Origin: G963663495 sp963663495
Lineage (GTDB): Bacteria > Bacteroidota > Rhodothermia > Rhodothermales > Bin80
Assembly: GCA_963663495.1 (NCBI GenBank)
Contig: OY760427.1
Span: 1,178,001-1,242,000, forward strand
Direction of reading: 5' to 3'
DNA length: 64,000 bases
Positions 37,560 to 46,033 of the stretch are shown here, piece after piece. The notes under the pieces were generated by a model. That model did not search any database, was not told the DNA's origin, and saw nothing but the letters and a program-made list of their open reading frames with translations. Numbering within the stretch: the stretch's first letter is position 1; each line of letters opens with the position of its first letter. A program made the position numbers and the translations under genes.

Positions 37560-38330
37560 CTATGGCATGGAGGTAGCAGGACCGCGTTCTCGGCTCGGAT
37601 TTCGTCTTCCCGCTTCGATTTGTCAGGCTCCCGCACTACAGGCCGGCCCTGACAGTGCGTCTTCGGACAGGCTACCGAACACAGTGCCATGGAGCAGACC
37701 GCATTCATCTCCCAGAAATGCTTTTTCATCGTTCCGTTTTTTCGGTACAGCTTCACAAGCTGCGCTGGCCGACAAGGTTTTGCGTTCAGATTGTTGATCA
37801 GATCCTAATGCCGCGGAAAAAGTTGCTCCGGTACCGGAGCAATCACAGGCACCACACGACGCACTGCGGACCAGCTCTTTGCACGGTAGCGCAGTTCATG
37901 ATAGCATCGGTGCGGCGGATGATCACCCCACAGATGAGGCTCCGCTAGCCTATCAAGTGCCTCGTTTGCTTTCAGACGCATCACATAACTCTCCACCGTT
38001 GAAACCGGCATCCAATCGGACCATAATCTTGTCGGCAACATGCCGGCGCAATGCGTCGAATGGGACCGTAGCGATGTTCTAGACACTTCTAGGCACGGAG
38101 TGCCCTCCCAATTCCGCCCCCGACATGTTCACCATCTCACTGCATATAGCGATAAGGGGCAGGAAGGAGGTCAGAACTCTGAGGCGAGAAGCTCTAAACC
38201 CAATCTGAACACAATCGTAATTGTCGTTCAGGTAAGCGGTGTGTTGATGTTGATCAAAGGCGGTCCCCAAAAGGAGAGTATACCGCTGCTGTCGCCGGTC
38301 AGGTGGGGCCCCAGCGCGTTCGACCATGCA
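37560..38330 (-). pseudogene. IS1380-family transposase relic
   Basis: Minus-strand fragments in shifting frames line up in the right order with IS1380-family transposases. ALRRHVADKIMVRLDAGFNG matches the conserved RxDxGF catalytic segment; YVMRLKANEALDRLAEPHLW and YHELRYRAKSWSAVRRVV match the following LKAN and Y-YRA-SW-R-RRVV segments; EQLFPRH, then LINNLNAKPCRPAQLVKLYR and KNGTMKKHFWE, match the FPR-FIVTNL-YxxRGTxE block. Several stops and frameshifts separate them, so it is long dead. Coordinates are approximate. Confidence 0.65.
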
Positions 38331-38394
38331 AGATCACAGGTGAGCTGTACGTGAGAGCATCTGCCCGACTACCGGAGACCATGCGGATACCGGG

Positions 38395-38700
38395 ATCCGC
38401 GCAAAAGCGAGAAAAGGGCATTGTTGTTTGTTGAGTCGCTGGTGATGCAGGACTTCTTGGTTGTAGAGCTGCGGAGGCGCTTTGATCTATTCGAGTATGT
38501 GTGAGTGGCGCAGTCACCGGTATGGTGCGCAAGAGCCGTGCAGACAGGATTCAGCAGCGATCCGGGGTCAATAAGATGATTCTGTCTCCACGGGCCGGAG
38601 GTGTCGGTCTGACGCTGATGGCAGCCAACCATGTCATCCCTCGGTTGCGCTGGTGGATTGGCAAAACGCCGAGGCATCCGCGGTATGGAGAGCATAGCGT
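38395..38700 (+). pseudogene. SNF2-like helicase C-terminal relic
   Basis: Two plus-strand frames: KRALLFVESLVMQDFLVVEL then RRRFDLFEYV (stop at about 38488), and further on RIQQRSGVNKMILSPRAGGV then GLTLMAANHVIPRLRWW. Together they match helicase motifs IV to VI of SNF2-family ATPases (F-E-L-MQD-L, then SPRAGGVGLTLTAANHVIH-RWW). The N-terminal ATPase half and the end of motif VI are missing. SNF2-like helicases of this kind are often parts of phage-defence or restriction loci, but nothing else of such a locus survives here. Confidence 0.55.
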
Positions 38701-38933
38701 TGACCTTAGGCTGAACCGCTTAATGGAGCACGGCGGGCCATGGATTGCCGTGTCCTCAAGCCCACGGTCTTGCGCCCGGGCCGTCTAAGGTGGACTTGGC
38801 TGATCTATACAGGTGCACCGTATCCAACGCGTGAGAGCACGGCAAAGACATGGTCAGCTGACTGTAGCCAAACGTACATGCGGCAGATCCCGGGCCCACA
38901 CGAATGTTTATATTGCCCGGCTCCGCTGCGCGC

Positions 38934-39914
38934 TTACGGCACGATGGCGGCCGCGGTCCGGCGGGCGGTTGATTCGAAGGGGCGGAATGTGCACCCGAGC
39001 TCCCGCGTCGCCTTGGTATTACTGTAATGGCATCGCTGCATCATGTTGCGGGCCAGAGCACGCGTAAAATATGCCGGCTTTCCAGTCAGGGTTGCCCAAG
39101 TCTCCAGAAGGAGGCCGGCGGTATACATCACGGCAGGTGGGACAGTCTTGTGTGGTGCGGTGCGGCCCAGCACCTTCGCCAGGGTGCCGAGGATGGCTTG
39201 CCATGTTAGGTTCTGCGCGTTGAGAATATACCGGTGCCCGGTCTTACCGCGCTCCATGGCCAGAATATGGCCCGCGGCCACATCCTCAACATCCACAACA
39301 CCCGTGCCCCCATCCGGGACCATACGGACCCATCCGGCGGCTACCAGCTCAACGAGTTGCATTGTGTTGTCTCCCGAACGGCCAGGGCCAAAGATCAGCG
39401 ACGGGTTAACCATCACAGCATCAAGGCCTTCCGCTATTCCTCGGTATACCTGGATTTCAGATTCATGCTTCGAGCGGGCGTAAGTGGTGGTGGCCCGGGC
39501 AATCTTCCATTCGCTCTCTTCCGTCTGTTCCAGCACGTGTACGCCATCGTGCCCAAGCGCTGCGATGCTGGAAGTATGGACCAGCCGTTGTACACCGGCC
39601 TCCAGCGCTGCATTGACGACATGAGCAGTTCCCTGGACGTTGATAGCCCTTAGTCTGCGGAGTTGCCTGTCGGGGCCTTGTATTACCGATGCTGCGGCAT
39701 GGTAAACCTGTTGGACACCGTGCATGGCCTCTCCAACACTTTGCGGGTCCCTCACGTCACCTATTGCGTGCTGTATATGGGATGCAGCGTCTGCCAACAA
39801 ATCCAGTTTGGAATGCGTGCGTCGCAAGATGCGGATTTCTACACCGGTCTCCAAGAGCTGCCGCACCAGAACGGAACCCAAGAGACCGGTGGCGCCAGTG
39901 ACGAGAACCTTCAT
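38934..39914 (-). CDS. NAD-dependent epimerase/dehydratase (extended SDR)
   Basis: 326 residues. The N-terminal Rossmann motif GATGLLGS, DVRDPQS, the HTSSIAALG strand and the catalytic YARSK (Tyr-x3-Lys) place it in the extended short-chain dehydrogenase family, near dihydroflavonol-reductase-like or hopanoid-associated sugar epimerase-like proteins (NPSLIFGPGRSG follows). The substrate cannot be assigned. It is the second gene of a minus-strand pair: its ATG overlaps the stop of the biotin-carrier gene by 4 bp. Confidence 0.88.
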   Translation of the reverse strand: MKVLVTGATGLLGSVLVRQLLETGVEIRILRRTHSKLDLLADAASHIQHAIGDVRDPQSVGEAMHGVQQVYHAAASVIQGPDRQLRRLRAINVQGTAHVVNAALEAGVQRLVHTSSIAALGHDGVHVLEQTEESEWKIARATTTYARSKHESEIQVYRGIAEGLDAVMVNPSLIFGPGRSGDNTMQLVELVAAGWVRMVPDGGTGVVDVEDVAAGHILAMERGKTGHRYILNAQNLTWQAILGTLAKVLGRTAPHKTVPPAVMYTAGLLLETWATLTGKPAYFTRALARNMMQRCHYSNTKATRELGCTFRPFESTARRTAAAIVP

Positions 39915-40438
39915 GACTTGTTAACTCCTACTTCCGGATCTAGTGGCATAACCTCTATAAGGAGGGCCTGCTTAGCAACGGCATCCCCGACCTTCACACA
40001 CACACGAGTGACCACACCGCTACAGGGCGCCCGGAGCTCATTCTCCATCTTCATTGCCTCCAGCACTAACAGACCTTGCCCGCATTCTACCGTCTCACCT
40101 GGTTGGACCGCAACCTGCAGCACTAAGCCTGGCATGGGGGCATTCAGTGTGGTTGTGGCTGCGGTCGAAGCTTCACTAGTCGTGCAGTAACGGTCTATCA
40201 GCTGGGCCCGGGCATTCTTCACGTCAACATGCACCGGCTGACCGTTGACATATACAGTGTCTGCAGCGAGGACAATCTCATAGCTAATGCCATCAAGCAG
40301 TAAGGAATATGTGCTTCCGGTGATGTGCGCGAGATCAGCGTCTGCACTGTCTCCGTTAACCTTCAGATTGTTGCCGCTATAGACAATCTCAATTCGCCGT
40401 CCGCCGGCAAATGTGACGAAGTAACCATCAGGCTCCAT
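39911..40438 (-). CDS. Biotin/lipoyl attachment carrier protein
   Basis: 175 residues. The C-terminal ~75 residues are a biotinyl domain: NAPMPGLVLQVAVQPGETV, then VLEAMKMENEL with the biotinylated Lys in AMKM, and APCSGVVTRVCVKVGDAV. The N-terminal ~100 residues resemble the beta-rich linker found before the carrier domain in acyl-CoA carboxylase biotin subunits. It would carry carboxyl groups for an acyl-CoA or pyruvate carboxylase whose other subunits are not in the window. It overlaps the epimerase gene by 4 bp, so the two are co-transcribed, an odd pairing. Confidence 0.85.
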   Translation of the reverse strand: MEPDGYFVTFAGGRRIEIVYSGNNLKVNGDSADADLAHITGSTYSLLLDGISYEIVLAADTVYVNGQPVHVDVKNARAQLIDRYCTTSEASTAATTTLNAPMPGLVLQVAVQPGETVECGQGLLVLEAMKMENELRAPCSGVVTRVCVKVGDAVAKQALLIEVMPLDPEVGVNKS

Positions 40439-40509
40439 TATTCAAACTAAGGTACAGTGCATAGCGTAGTAGCGAAAGTGCGTCAATTGAAATGATATGC
40501 AATGGTGAT

Positions 40510-40658
40510 GGATCAGGCATAACGCAACCCCTGATTGAGCTGTGAAAAGTCATCTGACACATGCATGAGTGATAATGGGTCTGCACGGTGAAAGGTTCAG
40601 GAAAATCCGCCAACACCGGATTATGAATCTTTCTTGTACCAACACGGAACGGCACGAC
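40510..40658 (-). repeat. IS256-type element relic, 5' end only
   Basis: On the minus strand this matches the 5' end of the element at 1-948 through the terminus (CGTGCCGTTCCGTGTTGG), the leader, and the first ~16 codons of the transposase (MHVSDDFSQLNQGLRYA against MSLSDDLSQLIQGLRHTG), then stops. Divergence is greater than for the relic at 48391, so it is older. Confidence 0.75.
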
Positions 40659-40680
40659 GCCGGTGTTCGAACGGCGTCGT
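40654..40680. terminator. Strong GC hairpin between biotin carrier and ubiE
   Basis: ACGACGCCG and CGGCGTCGT form a perfect 9-bp stem with a 9-nt loop, followed on the plus strand by the pyrimidine run CTCTTCTTCT. It could end transcription entering from the left, but it lies 38 bp before ubiE and partly within the IS256 relic, so it may be a leftover terminal structure instead. Confidence 0.4.
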
Positions 40681-40718
40681 CTCTTCTTCTGGAATTATAG
40701 CTTGGAGATAGAACACGC

Positions 40719-41456
40719 ATGAAACATTATCCGCCTGTTACCGAAGCTTCCGGGAAGTCGCGGCAGGTCGAAGCAATGTTTGACTCCATTGCGTCACGGT
40801 ACGACTTGCTCAACAGGATTCTCAGCCTAGGCCTTGATAAGCACTGGCGGCGGAGGGCGATAGGGATGCTGCGTAGAGCCAAGCCGCGGAGAATTCTGGA
40901 TGTGGCAACAGGAACAGGGGATCTGGCCCTCGCCGCCAACCGGCTGGGATCCGTCACCGTAACCGGCGTGGATATCTCCGAGGAGATGCTTTTGCGGGCT
41001 CGTCACAAGGCTGCGCAGCTTGGGTACAGTATCCAATTCCTGCAGGCCGATGCCACTGCATTGCCGTTTGCGGATGAGACGTTTGATGCTGCCATGGTGG
41101 GGTTTGGCATTCGCAATTTCGAAGATCTGTACCGCTCCCTGGTCGAAATACGTCGTGTCCTGGCGCCCGGTGCCATGCTGGTGGTTCTGGAATTCAGCCA
41201 GCCAAGGCAGGCTCACCTGCGCTGGCTGTGCAGCGTTTACGAACGTGGAGTGGTGCCTTGGATAGGACGCCTTGTGTCCAGAGATAAGGGGGCGTATCGT
41301 TACCTGCCCGATTCAATTGCCTCGTTTACCGCATTGGAGACCATCCAGGATCGCTTTGCAGAGGTAGGCTTTGAGCAGCCATCATGCTGCCCGATGACAT
41401 TTGGTGTGGTGTCGCTGTATGCGGCCTGGAAGCCGGATGGGTCAAGATCAGGATAG
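40719..41456 (+). CDS. ubiE: Demethylmenaquinone methyltransferase (UbiE/MenG)
   Basis: 245 residues. It methylates demethylmenaquinone (or a ubiquinone precursor) using SAM, the last step of menaquinone synthesis. Family motifs: VEAMFDSIASRYDLLNRILSLG at the N-terminus, SAM-binding LDVATGTGDLALA, VDISEEML, FADETFDAAMVGFGIRNF, and the C-terminal LEFSQP and SIASFTALETI segments. Length is normal. Menaquinone use is inferred from the phylum-like setting. Convergent with, and overlapping by 9 bp, the anti-sigma kinase gene at 41448. Confidence 0.95.
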   Translation: MKHYPPVTEASGKSRQVEAMFDSIASRYDLLNRILSLGLDKHWRRRAIGMLRRAKPRRILDVATGTGDLALAANRLGSVTVTGVDISEEMLLRARHKAAQLGYSIQFLQADATALPFADETFDAAMVGFGIRNFEDLYRSLVEIRRVLAPGAMLVVLEFSQPRQAHLRWLCSVYERGVVPWIGRLVSRDKGAYRYLPDSIASFTALETIQDRFAEVGFEQPSCCPMTFGVVSLYAAWKPDGSRSG

Positions 41457-41879
41457 GGTCGACGGGCGGTGCTTGATCAGGCAGATTTCATTGCGATCAG
41501 TGCCAGCGGTGTACTCAACACGGTCCATAAGGCGGCGCATAATATGTACGCCGAGACCACCGGACTTGCCGCGCTTTGTTAGGACAACCACATTCGGCTC
41601 CTGATATTCTTCCTCATCAAACGAGATACCGGAATCAACAATCCTTACATGGATGCGTTGCAAATCAATTTGCAACGCTATCTGCACCTCCTGGTACGGG
41701 TTATCCCGGTAAGCATGCTCAATTACATTGGCGCACGCTTCGTCAACGGCGAGACGGACATCTGCAACTACGGAGTCTTGCACGCCAGCCTTACGAAGGT
41801 GGGCTACTACAAACTGCCGGACATCGCGCAGGTAGCGCGATGCGCTTGGGATGGTTAGTCTGTGGACAGAAGCAGCCAA
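41448..41879 (-). CDS. RsbW-like anti-sigma factor / serine kinase (module 1)
   Basis: About 143 residues with a GHKL ATPase fold: VRLAVDEACANVIEHAY (N-box), RIVDSGISFD (G1) and KSGGLGVHIMRRLMD (G2). RsbW-type proteins bind a sigma factor and phosphorylate the STAS antagonist. TTG at 41879 is the likely start: it lies 4 bp after the stop of the STAS gene and gives a normal length, while the frame upstream (to 42065) lies inside that gene. It is the last gene of the SpoIIE-STAS-kinase set. No sigma factor gene is adjacent, so the target is unknown. Confidence 0.85.
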   Translation of the reverse strand: MAASVHRLTIPSASRYLRDVRQFVVAHLRKAGVQDSVVADVRLAVDEACANVIEHAYRDNPYQEVQIALQIDLQRIHVRIVDSGISFDEEEYQEPNVVVLTKRGKSGGLGVHIMRRLMDRVEYTAGTDRNEICLIKHRPSTLS

Positions 41880-41883
41880 GAGG

Positions 41884-42249
41884 TTACGTTGGCCGGGTGG
41901 TAGGCTGCGTGAATTTCTCCGCGGCTTGATCCTCCGTATCAACGATGTCAAACAGCATGGGAAAGCCGAGCAGGTCGAAAACATTGAAAACCGATGGTTG
42001 CAGTGCTGCAATCTTAATGTCGCCTCCTTTCTGGCGGATTTCTTCAATGAAGGCCATGAAGACACCTAAGCCGGCACTGGAAATGTACTTGAGGTTACTC
42101 CCGTCCACGATGATGCGGTAGTGGCTGTCGTCTATGGATTCCTGGAATGCAGCCTCAAGTTCGGAGGCCGTGTGAGCGTCTAGTTCCCCATGCAGAGCAA
42201 GTACACGCACGGAGTCCCTTTCGTTAAAACCGACTGAAAAATTTCCCAT
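41884..42249 (-). CDS. STAS anti-anti-sigma factor, RsbV/SpoIIAA type (module 1)
   Basis: 121 residues. A single STAS domain with the phosphorylatable serine in LKYISSAGLGVFM, preceded by ALHGELDAHTASEL and followed by FDLLGFPMLFDI. In its unphosphorylated form it should sequester the RsbW-like kinase encoded next to it; the SpoIIE phosphatase at 42282 would dephosphorylate it. Gene order phosphatase-STAS-kinase, all minus. Confidence 0.92.
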   Translation of the reverse strand: MGNFSVGFNERDSVRVLALHGELDAHTASELEAAFQESIDDSHYRIIVDGSNLKYISSAGLGVFMAFIEEIRQKGGDIKIAALQPSVFNVFDLLGFPMLFDIVDTEDQAAEKFTQPTTRPT

Positions 42250-42281
42250 TGCTATTCTGTATCTGATTGGAGTGGAGCGGA

Positions 42282-44480
42282 TTAATCTTGGCGTGTCGTA
42301 GCGGTTGTTTCGGGCTTACCCGTCCATTTCAGGATGACGATAGTCAAGTCATCTCCGTATGATTTATTGTTGCCTGAAAATTGTTGCACATCGTGGAGTA
42401 GCGCCGCGCGGATTTGGTCGGCATCCTTGCTTCGATGCGTCTGCATTACCTCAAGACACCGATCGTATCCGTATTCATCGCCTGAAGGGCTGCGGGCCTC
42501 CGTGATGCCATCGGTATAGATTCCAAGAATGTCTCCGCTCTGAAGCGGCAAGGTAGTCACCTCAAGCGTCTTTTCAAACAGGCGGCCCTGGTCCAGTCCA
42601 ATCCCAAGTCCGTTCGTTCGAATCAGTCTTCCGTTTCCGGTATGATCCACGAAGGCTGCGGGGCAATGGCCAGCCCTTGCTACACTGACGCAGGCATTCT
42701 CGGTATCCACAATGCCGTATATAGCCGTAATAAACACATTCCTGTCCAGTGAAGTCCAGAGCGCCCGATTGATCAGGGCGAGCGAAATTCTTGGATCTGG
42801 GGAGATCTGTACCAGAGCATGGAATGCTCCCCTCAGTTCCGCCATGTAGAAGGCTGCGGATGTGCCCTTGCCGCTAACATCAGCCACGATGAATGCAACC
42901 CGACCATTGGGAAGCTTAGCGTAATCGTGGTAGTCGCCGCCGACCTCGTACGCGCTAATGCTGGACGCTGCAATGGAAAGACCGGGAATGCGTGGTGCGC
43001 TGGTGGGAAGCAGTTTGCCTTGGATCTCGCGTGCAATAGCCAGTTCACGAGCCAGCCGCTCGCTGCTCACCTGCTTTTCAAACAGGCGAGCATTTTCCAG
43101 TGCCAAGGCCGCCTGCGCTGCATACATGCTCACGGCGCCGACATCATCGTGTTCAAACCCTTCTGGTGTCTTTTTGGCGACAAACAGCACGCCCAGCACC
43201 TGATGCCTGGCAGAAAGGGGGACTGCCAGGAGGCTAGCGATCCCGTCTTTCGTTTTCGTCATTACTCTCCTATCCTCCGGTGCCTTTTGCAGCAGCACCG
43301 GAAGGCTGGTTCGTTCCACCTCTTGATATAACCCTGTAATGTCTATTTTATCAATCACTTCCGACGACACCCCTTCGGTCGCCACCACTTGTGGCTTGAG
43401 GGAGCCCGTGTCGGCATCCGCGATAGCCAGCCAAGAGGCCGAGGCGGATCCTGCCTCTATGGGTGACGCAGTGATTGTACGCAGCAGCTTGTCGGGATCG
43501 AACACTTCCTGGACTAGGCCGGTGAGCCCCTGCATAGCGGTGATTTCGTCCTGCCGACGTTTAAAATCGCCGGTAGTGGGGAGGTGGAAGAGGAGGGAAA
43601 GGATGGCAGTCAGGCAGTACAGAATACCGAACAAGCCAGCGAGTTGTATAATAACGGCGAGTCCTCCACTGTACGCATGCAGGTATGCGAAGTAGCCTTC
43701 GTTTCCCTGCACATCACTGGCGAATTCTCGGGAGCCCAGCATTATCTCGGCACTGGGTCCCACTCCCTGTACGGCACTAATCAGCAGCAGTAAGGCAGTT
43801 GCCAACAACATTGTGACCACCTTTTCCCGAAACGAAAGCTGAACAATCCAGGACAGCCGGAAGCAGTTCACAGCCATCAGGATCACCACTGCAATCACCA
43901 TGGTCGTCTGCGCGGTATCTAGCAGGTCTTCGGCCGATTCGGGAAAGGATTCCTGTTCTCCCAGAATTAGGGCGGCGATTATCGCACAGACTAACATCAA
44001 TCGCCATACCAAGAGGCTCCTTGAGCTGCGGCGATAGTGGATCAGGGAGCGGAAACGCTGAATAAGTACAATACTGAAGGTGATGGCCATCAACATCAGG
44101 AAAGACATGCTGATGGCAGTAGGAATATTGAGCGCTGCACCCTCAGGAGTAAAGCCTCCTGGAATAAATCGCAGTGTGCCCACGCTCAGCAGAGCGCCGA
44201 GGACACCGGTTAAGAACGTGTGCCAAAAGGCATGGACGGGTGCCGGGCGTGCGCTCAGAATGTGTGCCAGTAACATCCACAAAGCGCCTATTGCCACAAA
44301 ATTGAACGTGTGAAAGCGCACACCAGGGAGTGCAGTTGATCCTAGCGTGGTGATCAGCACGCCGGTCGCAAACGCGAATGCAATGAGGGACAATGCTGCG
44401 AGAGCCATCCCTGTCATCCGCCGGTGCCGGGAGGCAATCCCCGCAACAAATCCAATGGCTCTACTCCAGATTTTAGTCAC
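42282..44480 (-). CDS. Membrane PP2C (SpoIIE/RsbU) phosphatase with GAF domain (module 1)
   Basis: 732 residues. The N-terminal ~320 residues hold about eight membrane segments (for example MTGMALAALSLIAFAFATGVLI). A GAF domain follows (about 345-480; ASWLAIADADTGSLKPQV to VSMYAAQAALALENARLFE), a linker helix with LAREIQGKLLP, and a C-terminal PP2C-type phosphatase (EVGGDYHDY, FIVADVSGKGTSAAFYMAEL, SGDILGIYTDGITEARS, YGDDLTIVIL) with the metal-binding Asp residues present. It would sense an unknown membrane or small-molecule signal and dephosphorylate the STAS protein. TnpB element copy C lies 86 bp upstream of its start codon, in its promoter region. Confidence 0.92.
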   Translation of the reverse strand: MTKIWSRAIGFVAGIASRHRRMTGMALAALSLIAFAFATGVLITTLGSTALPGVRFHTFNFVAIGALWMLLAHILSARPAPVHAFWHTFLTGVLGALLSVGTLRFIPGGFTPEGAALNIPTAISMSFLMLMAITFSIVLIQRFRSLIHYRRSSRSLLVWRLMLVCAIIAALILGEQESFPESAEDLLDTAQTTMVIAVVILMAVNCFRLSWIVQLSFREKVVTMLLATALLLLISAVQGVGPSAEIMLGSREFASDVQGNEGYFAYLHAYSGGLAVIIQLAGLFGILYCLTAILSLLFHLPTTGDFKRRQDEITAMQGLTGLVQEVFDPDKLLRTITASPIEAGSASASWLAIADADTGSLKPQVVATEGVSSEVIDKIDITGLYQEVERTSLPVLLQKAPEDRRVMTKTKDGIASLLAVPLSARHQVLGVLFVAKKTPEGFEHDDVGAVSMYAAQAALALENARLFEKQVSSERLARELAIAREIQGKLLPTSAPRIPGLSIAASSISAYEVGGDYHDYAKLPNGRVAFIVADVSGKGTSAAFYMAELRGAFHALVQISPDPRISLALINRALWTSLDRNVFITAIYGIVDTENACVSVARAGHCPAAFVDHTGNGRLIRTNGLGIGLDQGRLFEKTLEVTTLPLQSGDILGIYTDGITEARSPSGDEYGYDRCLEVMQTHRSKDADQIRAALLHDVQQFSGNNKSYGDDLTIVILKWTGKPETTATTRQD

Positions 44481-44566
44481 GATTGCAACCGACTAATACG
44501 GAAGCGTGGTACTCATGTAGCCTACGGATTGTTACTACACTACACGGTGGATAGCATGCAAAGGAT

Positions 44567-46025
44567 GGGAGTTATATGGCTGAGTGCCACGCGTTTTCGC
44601 AGGAATTACTTTTTGTGCTTTGGTGGTGCAGACAGGATGGCTTTCGCCAGTTTTTCATAATCGGTTCCCGCTTTTCACGAACAAACTGCAATTATTTCAA
44701 ATAACTCAACACGTGGATACGCATGCTATATAACTTCCATATATTAGGGAGTTATATACCACAGTGCCATGCCCGAAACGGTTAGTGCATACCGCAATAT
44801 CACATTCAGGCTGTTGCCCGGAAGTCGGAGTAGCGCCAAGCACCTTGCTGGATTAGCGGGTGCGTGTAGGTTTGTGTGGAATGCCATCCTCGCAGAGCAG
44901 AGCGAGGCGTACAAGAAAGCGAAAGAGGCTGGAGAGAAGCCGCCCTCGGTAAGCTTCTTCTCGCTGGGGAAACGGTTCACGGCGCTGCGCCGCACGGTCG
45001 AGTGGCTACCTGAATACTCCTTTGGTGTCGTTAGATACACATTGAAATATCAGGCGGATGCATGGAAGGCATTCTTCAAAGAGGGTAAGAGAAGACCGAG
45101 ATTCCATTCCAGACGTGGTAGTACGCCTTCGTTCACGATCCCGGATAACGTAAGGGTTCGGGATGGTAAGCTGTATATCCCGAAAGTGGGATATATGGCG
45201 CTCCGCAGGCGGGGAGGCAACCCGTACCCTGATGGTATACCCGTCAAAGCCACGGTAAAGAAGAACGCCGGCAAAGGGTATGCTGTCATCTGCTACAAGA
45301 TGGAGGCACCTGTAATAGAGGATACCGGCGGTGCTGTAGGCATTGACCGTAATTGCGGGCAGATCGCTATGGTCTCCACAGAGGGCGATACAAGCATTAT
45401 CAGACAACCGGATACGAAGCGTCTTGATGCCAAGTTGAAGCGGCATCAGCGAAGACTGGCGAGACAGAAGAAAGGCTCCAACCGTCGTAACAGGCGGAAG
45501 CATAGAATCGCCCGCATACAGCGCAAGCGTGCTAATATCCTCAAGAATGCAAACCACCAGGTAAGTCGCAGCATTGCCAAATGCTCCTCAACGGTGATAC
45601 TGGAGGACCTGAAGATCAAAGCGATGACACGTTCAGCTAAGGGGACGATGGAGAGCTTTGGCACAAACGTCGGACGGAAGTCTGGCCTCAACCGTGGGAT
45701 ACTGCGAACAGGTTGGGGCCAGCTGGATCTGATGCTGAGCTATAAGTGCCGCAAGGTGATAAAGGTTACCGCTGCCTATACCAGTCAGAGGTGTTCTGTG
45801 TGTGGGTACACAGTGGCGAGTAACCGTAAGACGCAGAGCAAATTCGAGTGTATGTCCTGTGGACATGCGGATCATGCAGACCTGAATGCGGCTGCAAACA
45901 TACTGGCTTCCGGGATTGGGGCTTCTGCACGGCGAGGGGCGTTCGGGTTACCGACCCCTATGACCCGTGAAATTGATACTAGTGCCTCACTGTGTACAGT
46001 TGGTCACTCACGTATATAATTCCCC
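44567..46025 (+). mobile_element. TnpB element copy C, intact, flanked by 8-bp duplication CAAAGGAT
   Basis: 1459 bp from GGGAGTTATAT (44567) to ATATAATTCCC (46025), flanked by the perfect 8-bp direct repeat CAAAGGAT (44559-44566 and 46026-46033). Left module about 44567-44739, linker ATATATTA, second internal GGGAGTTATATAC end at about 44748, then tnpB. It is the only copy in the window with an undamaged tnpB and intact flanks, so it looks like the most recent insertion. Confidence 0.9.
44769..46019 (+). CDS. tnpB: TnpB RNA-guided nuclease (intact copy)
   Basis: 416 residues, full length. Catalytic residues of the split RuvC domain are present: Asp193 in VGIDRN, Glu279 in VILEDLKI, Asp371 in HADLNAAANI. 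The zinc finger is C342-x2-C345 and C361-x2-C364 (CSVCGY, CMSCGH). The N-terminal part has GACRFVWN typical of TnpB, and a basic stretch (residues 225-255) precedes the bridging region. TnpB normally uses an omega-RNA from the end of its own gene to cut DNA next to a motif. Here the stop codon is inside the right terminal repeat, so such an RNA would read into flanking DNA (inference). No TnpA partner is present. Copies A and B are frameshifted. Confidence 0.9.
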   Translation: MPETVSAYRNITFRLLPGSRSSAKHLAGLAGACRFVWNAILAEQSEAYKKAKEAGEKPPSVSFFSLGKRFTALRRTVEWLPEYSFGVVRYTLKYQADAWKAFFKEGKRRPRFHSRRGSTPSFTIPDNVRVRDGKLYIPKVGYMALRRRGGNPYPDGIPVKATVKKNAGKGYAVICYKMEAPVIEDTGGAVGIDRNCGQIAMVSTEGDTSIIRQPDTKRLDAKLKRHQRRLARQKKGSNRRNRRKHRIARIQRKRANILKNANHQVSRSIAKCSSTVILEDLKIKAMTRSAKGTMESFGTNVGRKSGLNRGILRTGWGQLDLMLSYKCRKVIKVTAAYTSQRCSVCGYTVASNRKTQSKFECMSCGHADHADLNAAANILASGIGASARRGAFGLPTPMTREIDTSASLCTVGHSRI

Positions 46026-46033
46026 AAAGGATT

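Larger units (their letters stand above)
37288..38933. other. Mobile-element graveyard
   Basis: 1.6 kb with no intact gene. It contains a degraded IS1380-type transposase (minus, about 37560-38330) and a degraded SNF2-like helicase piece (plus, about 38395-38700), both annotated separately. The first ~250 bp and the last ~230 bp show nothing recognisable. Confidence 0.7.
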
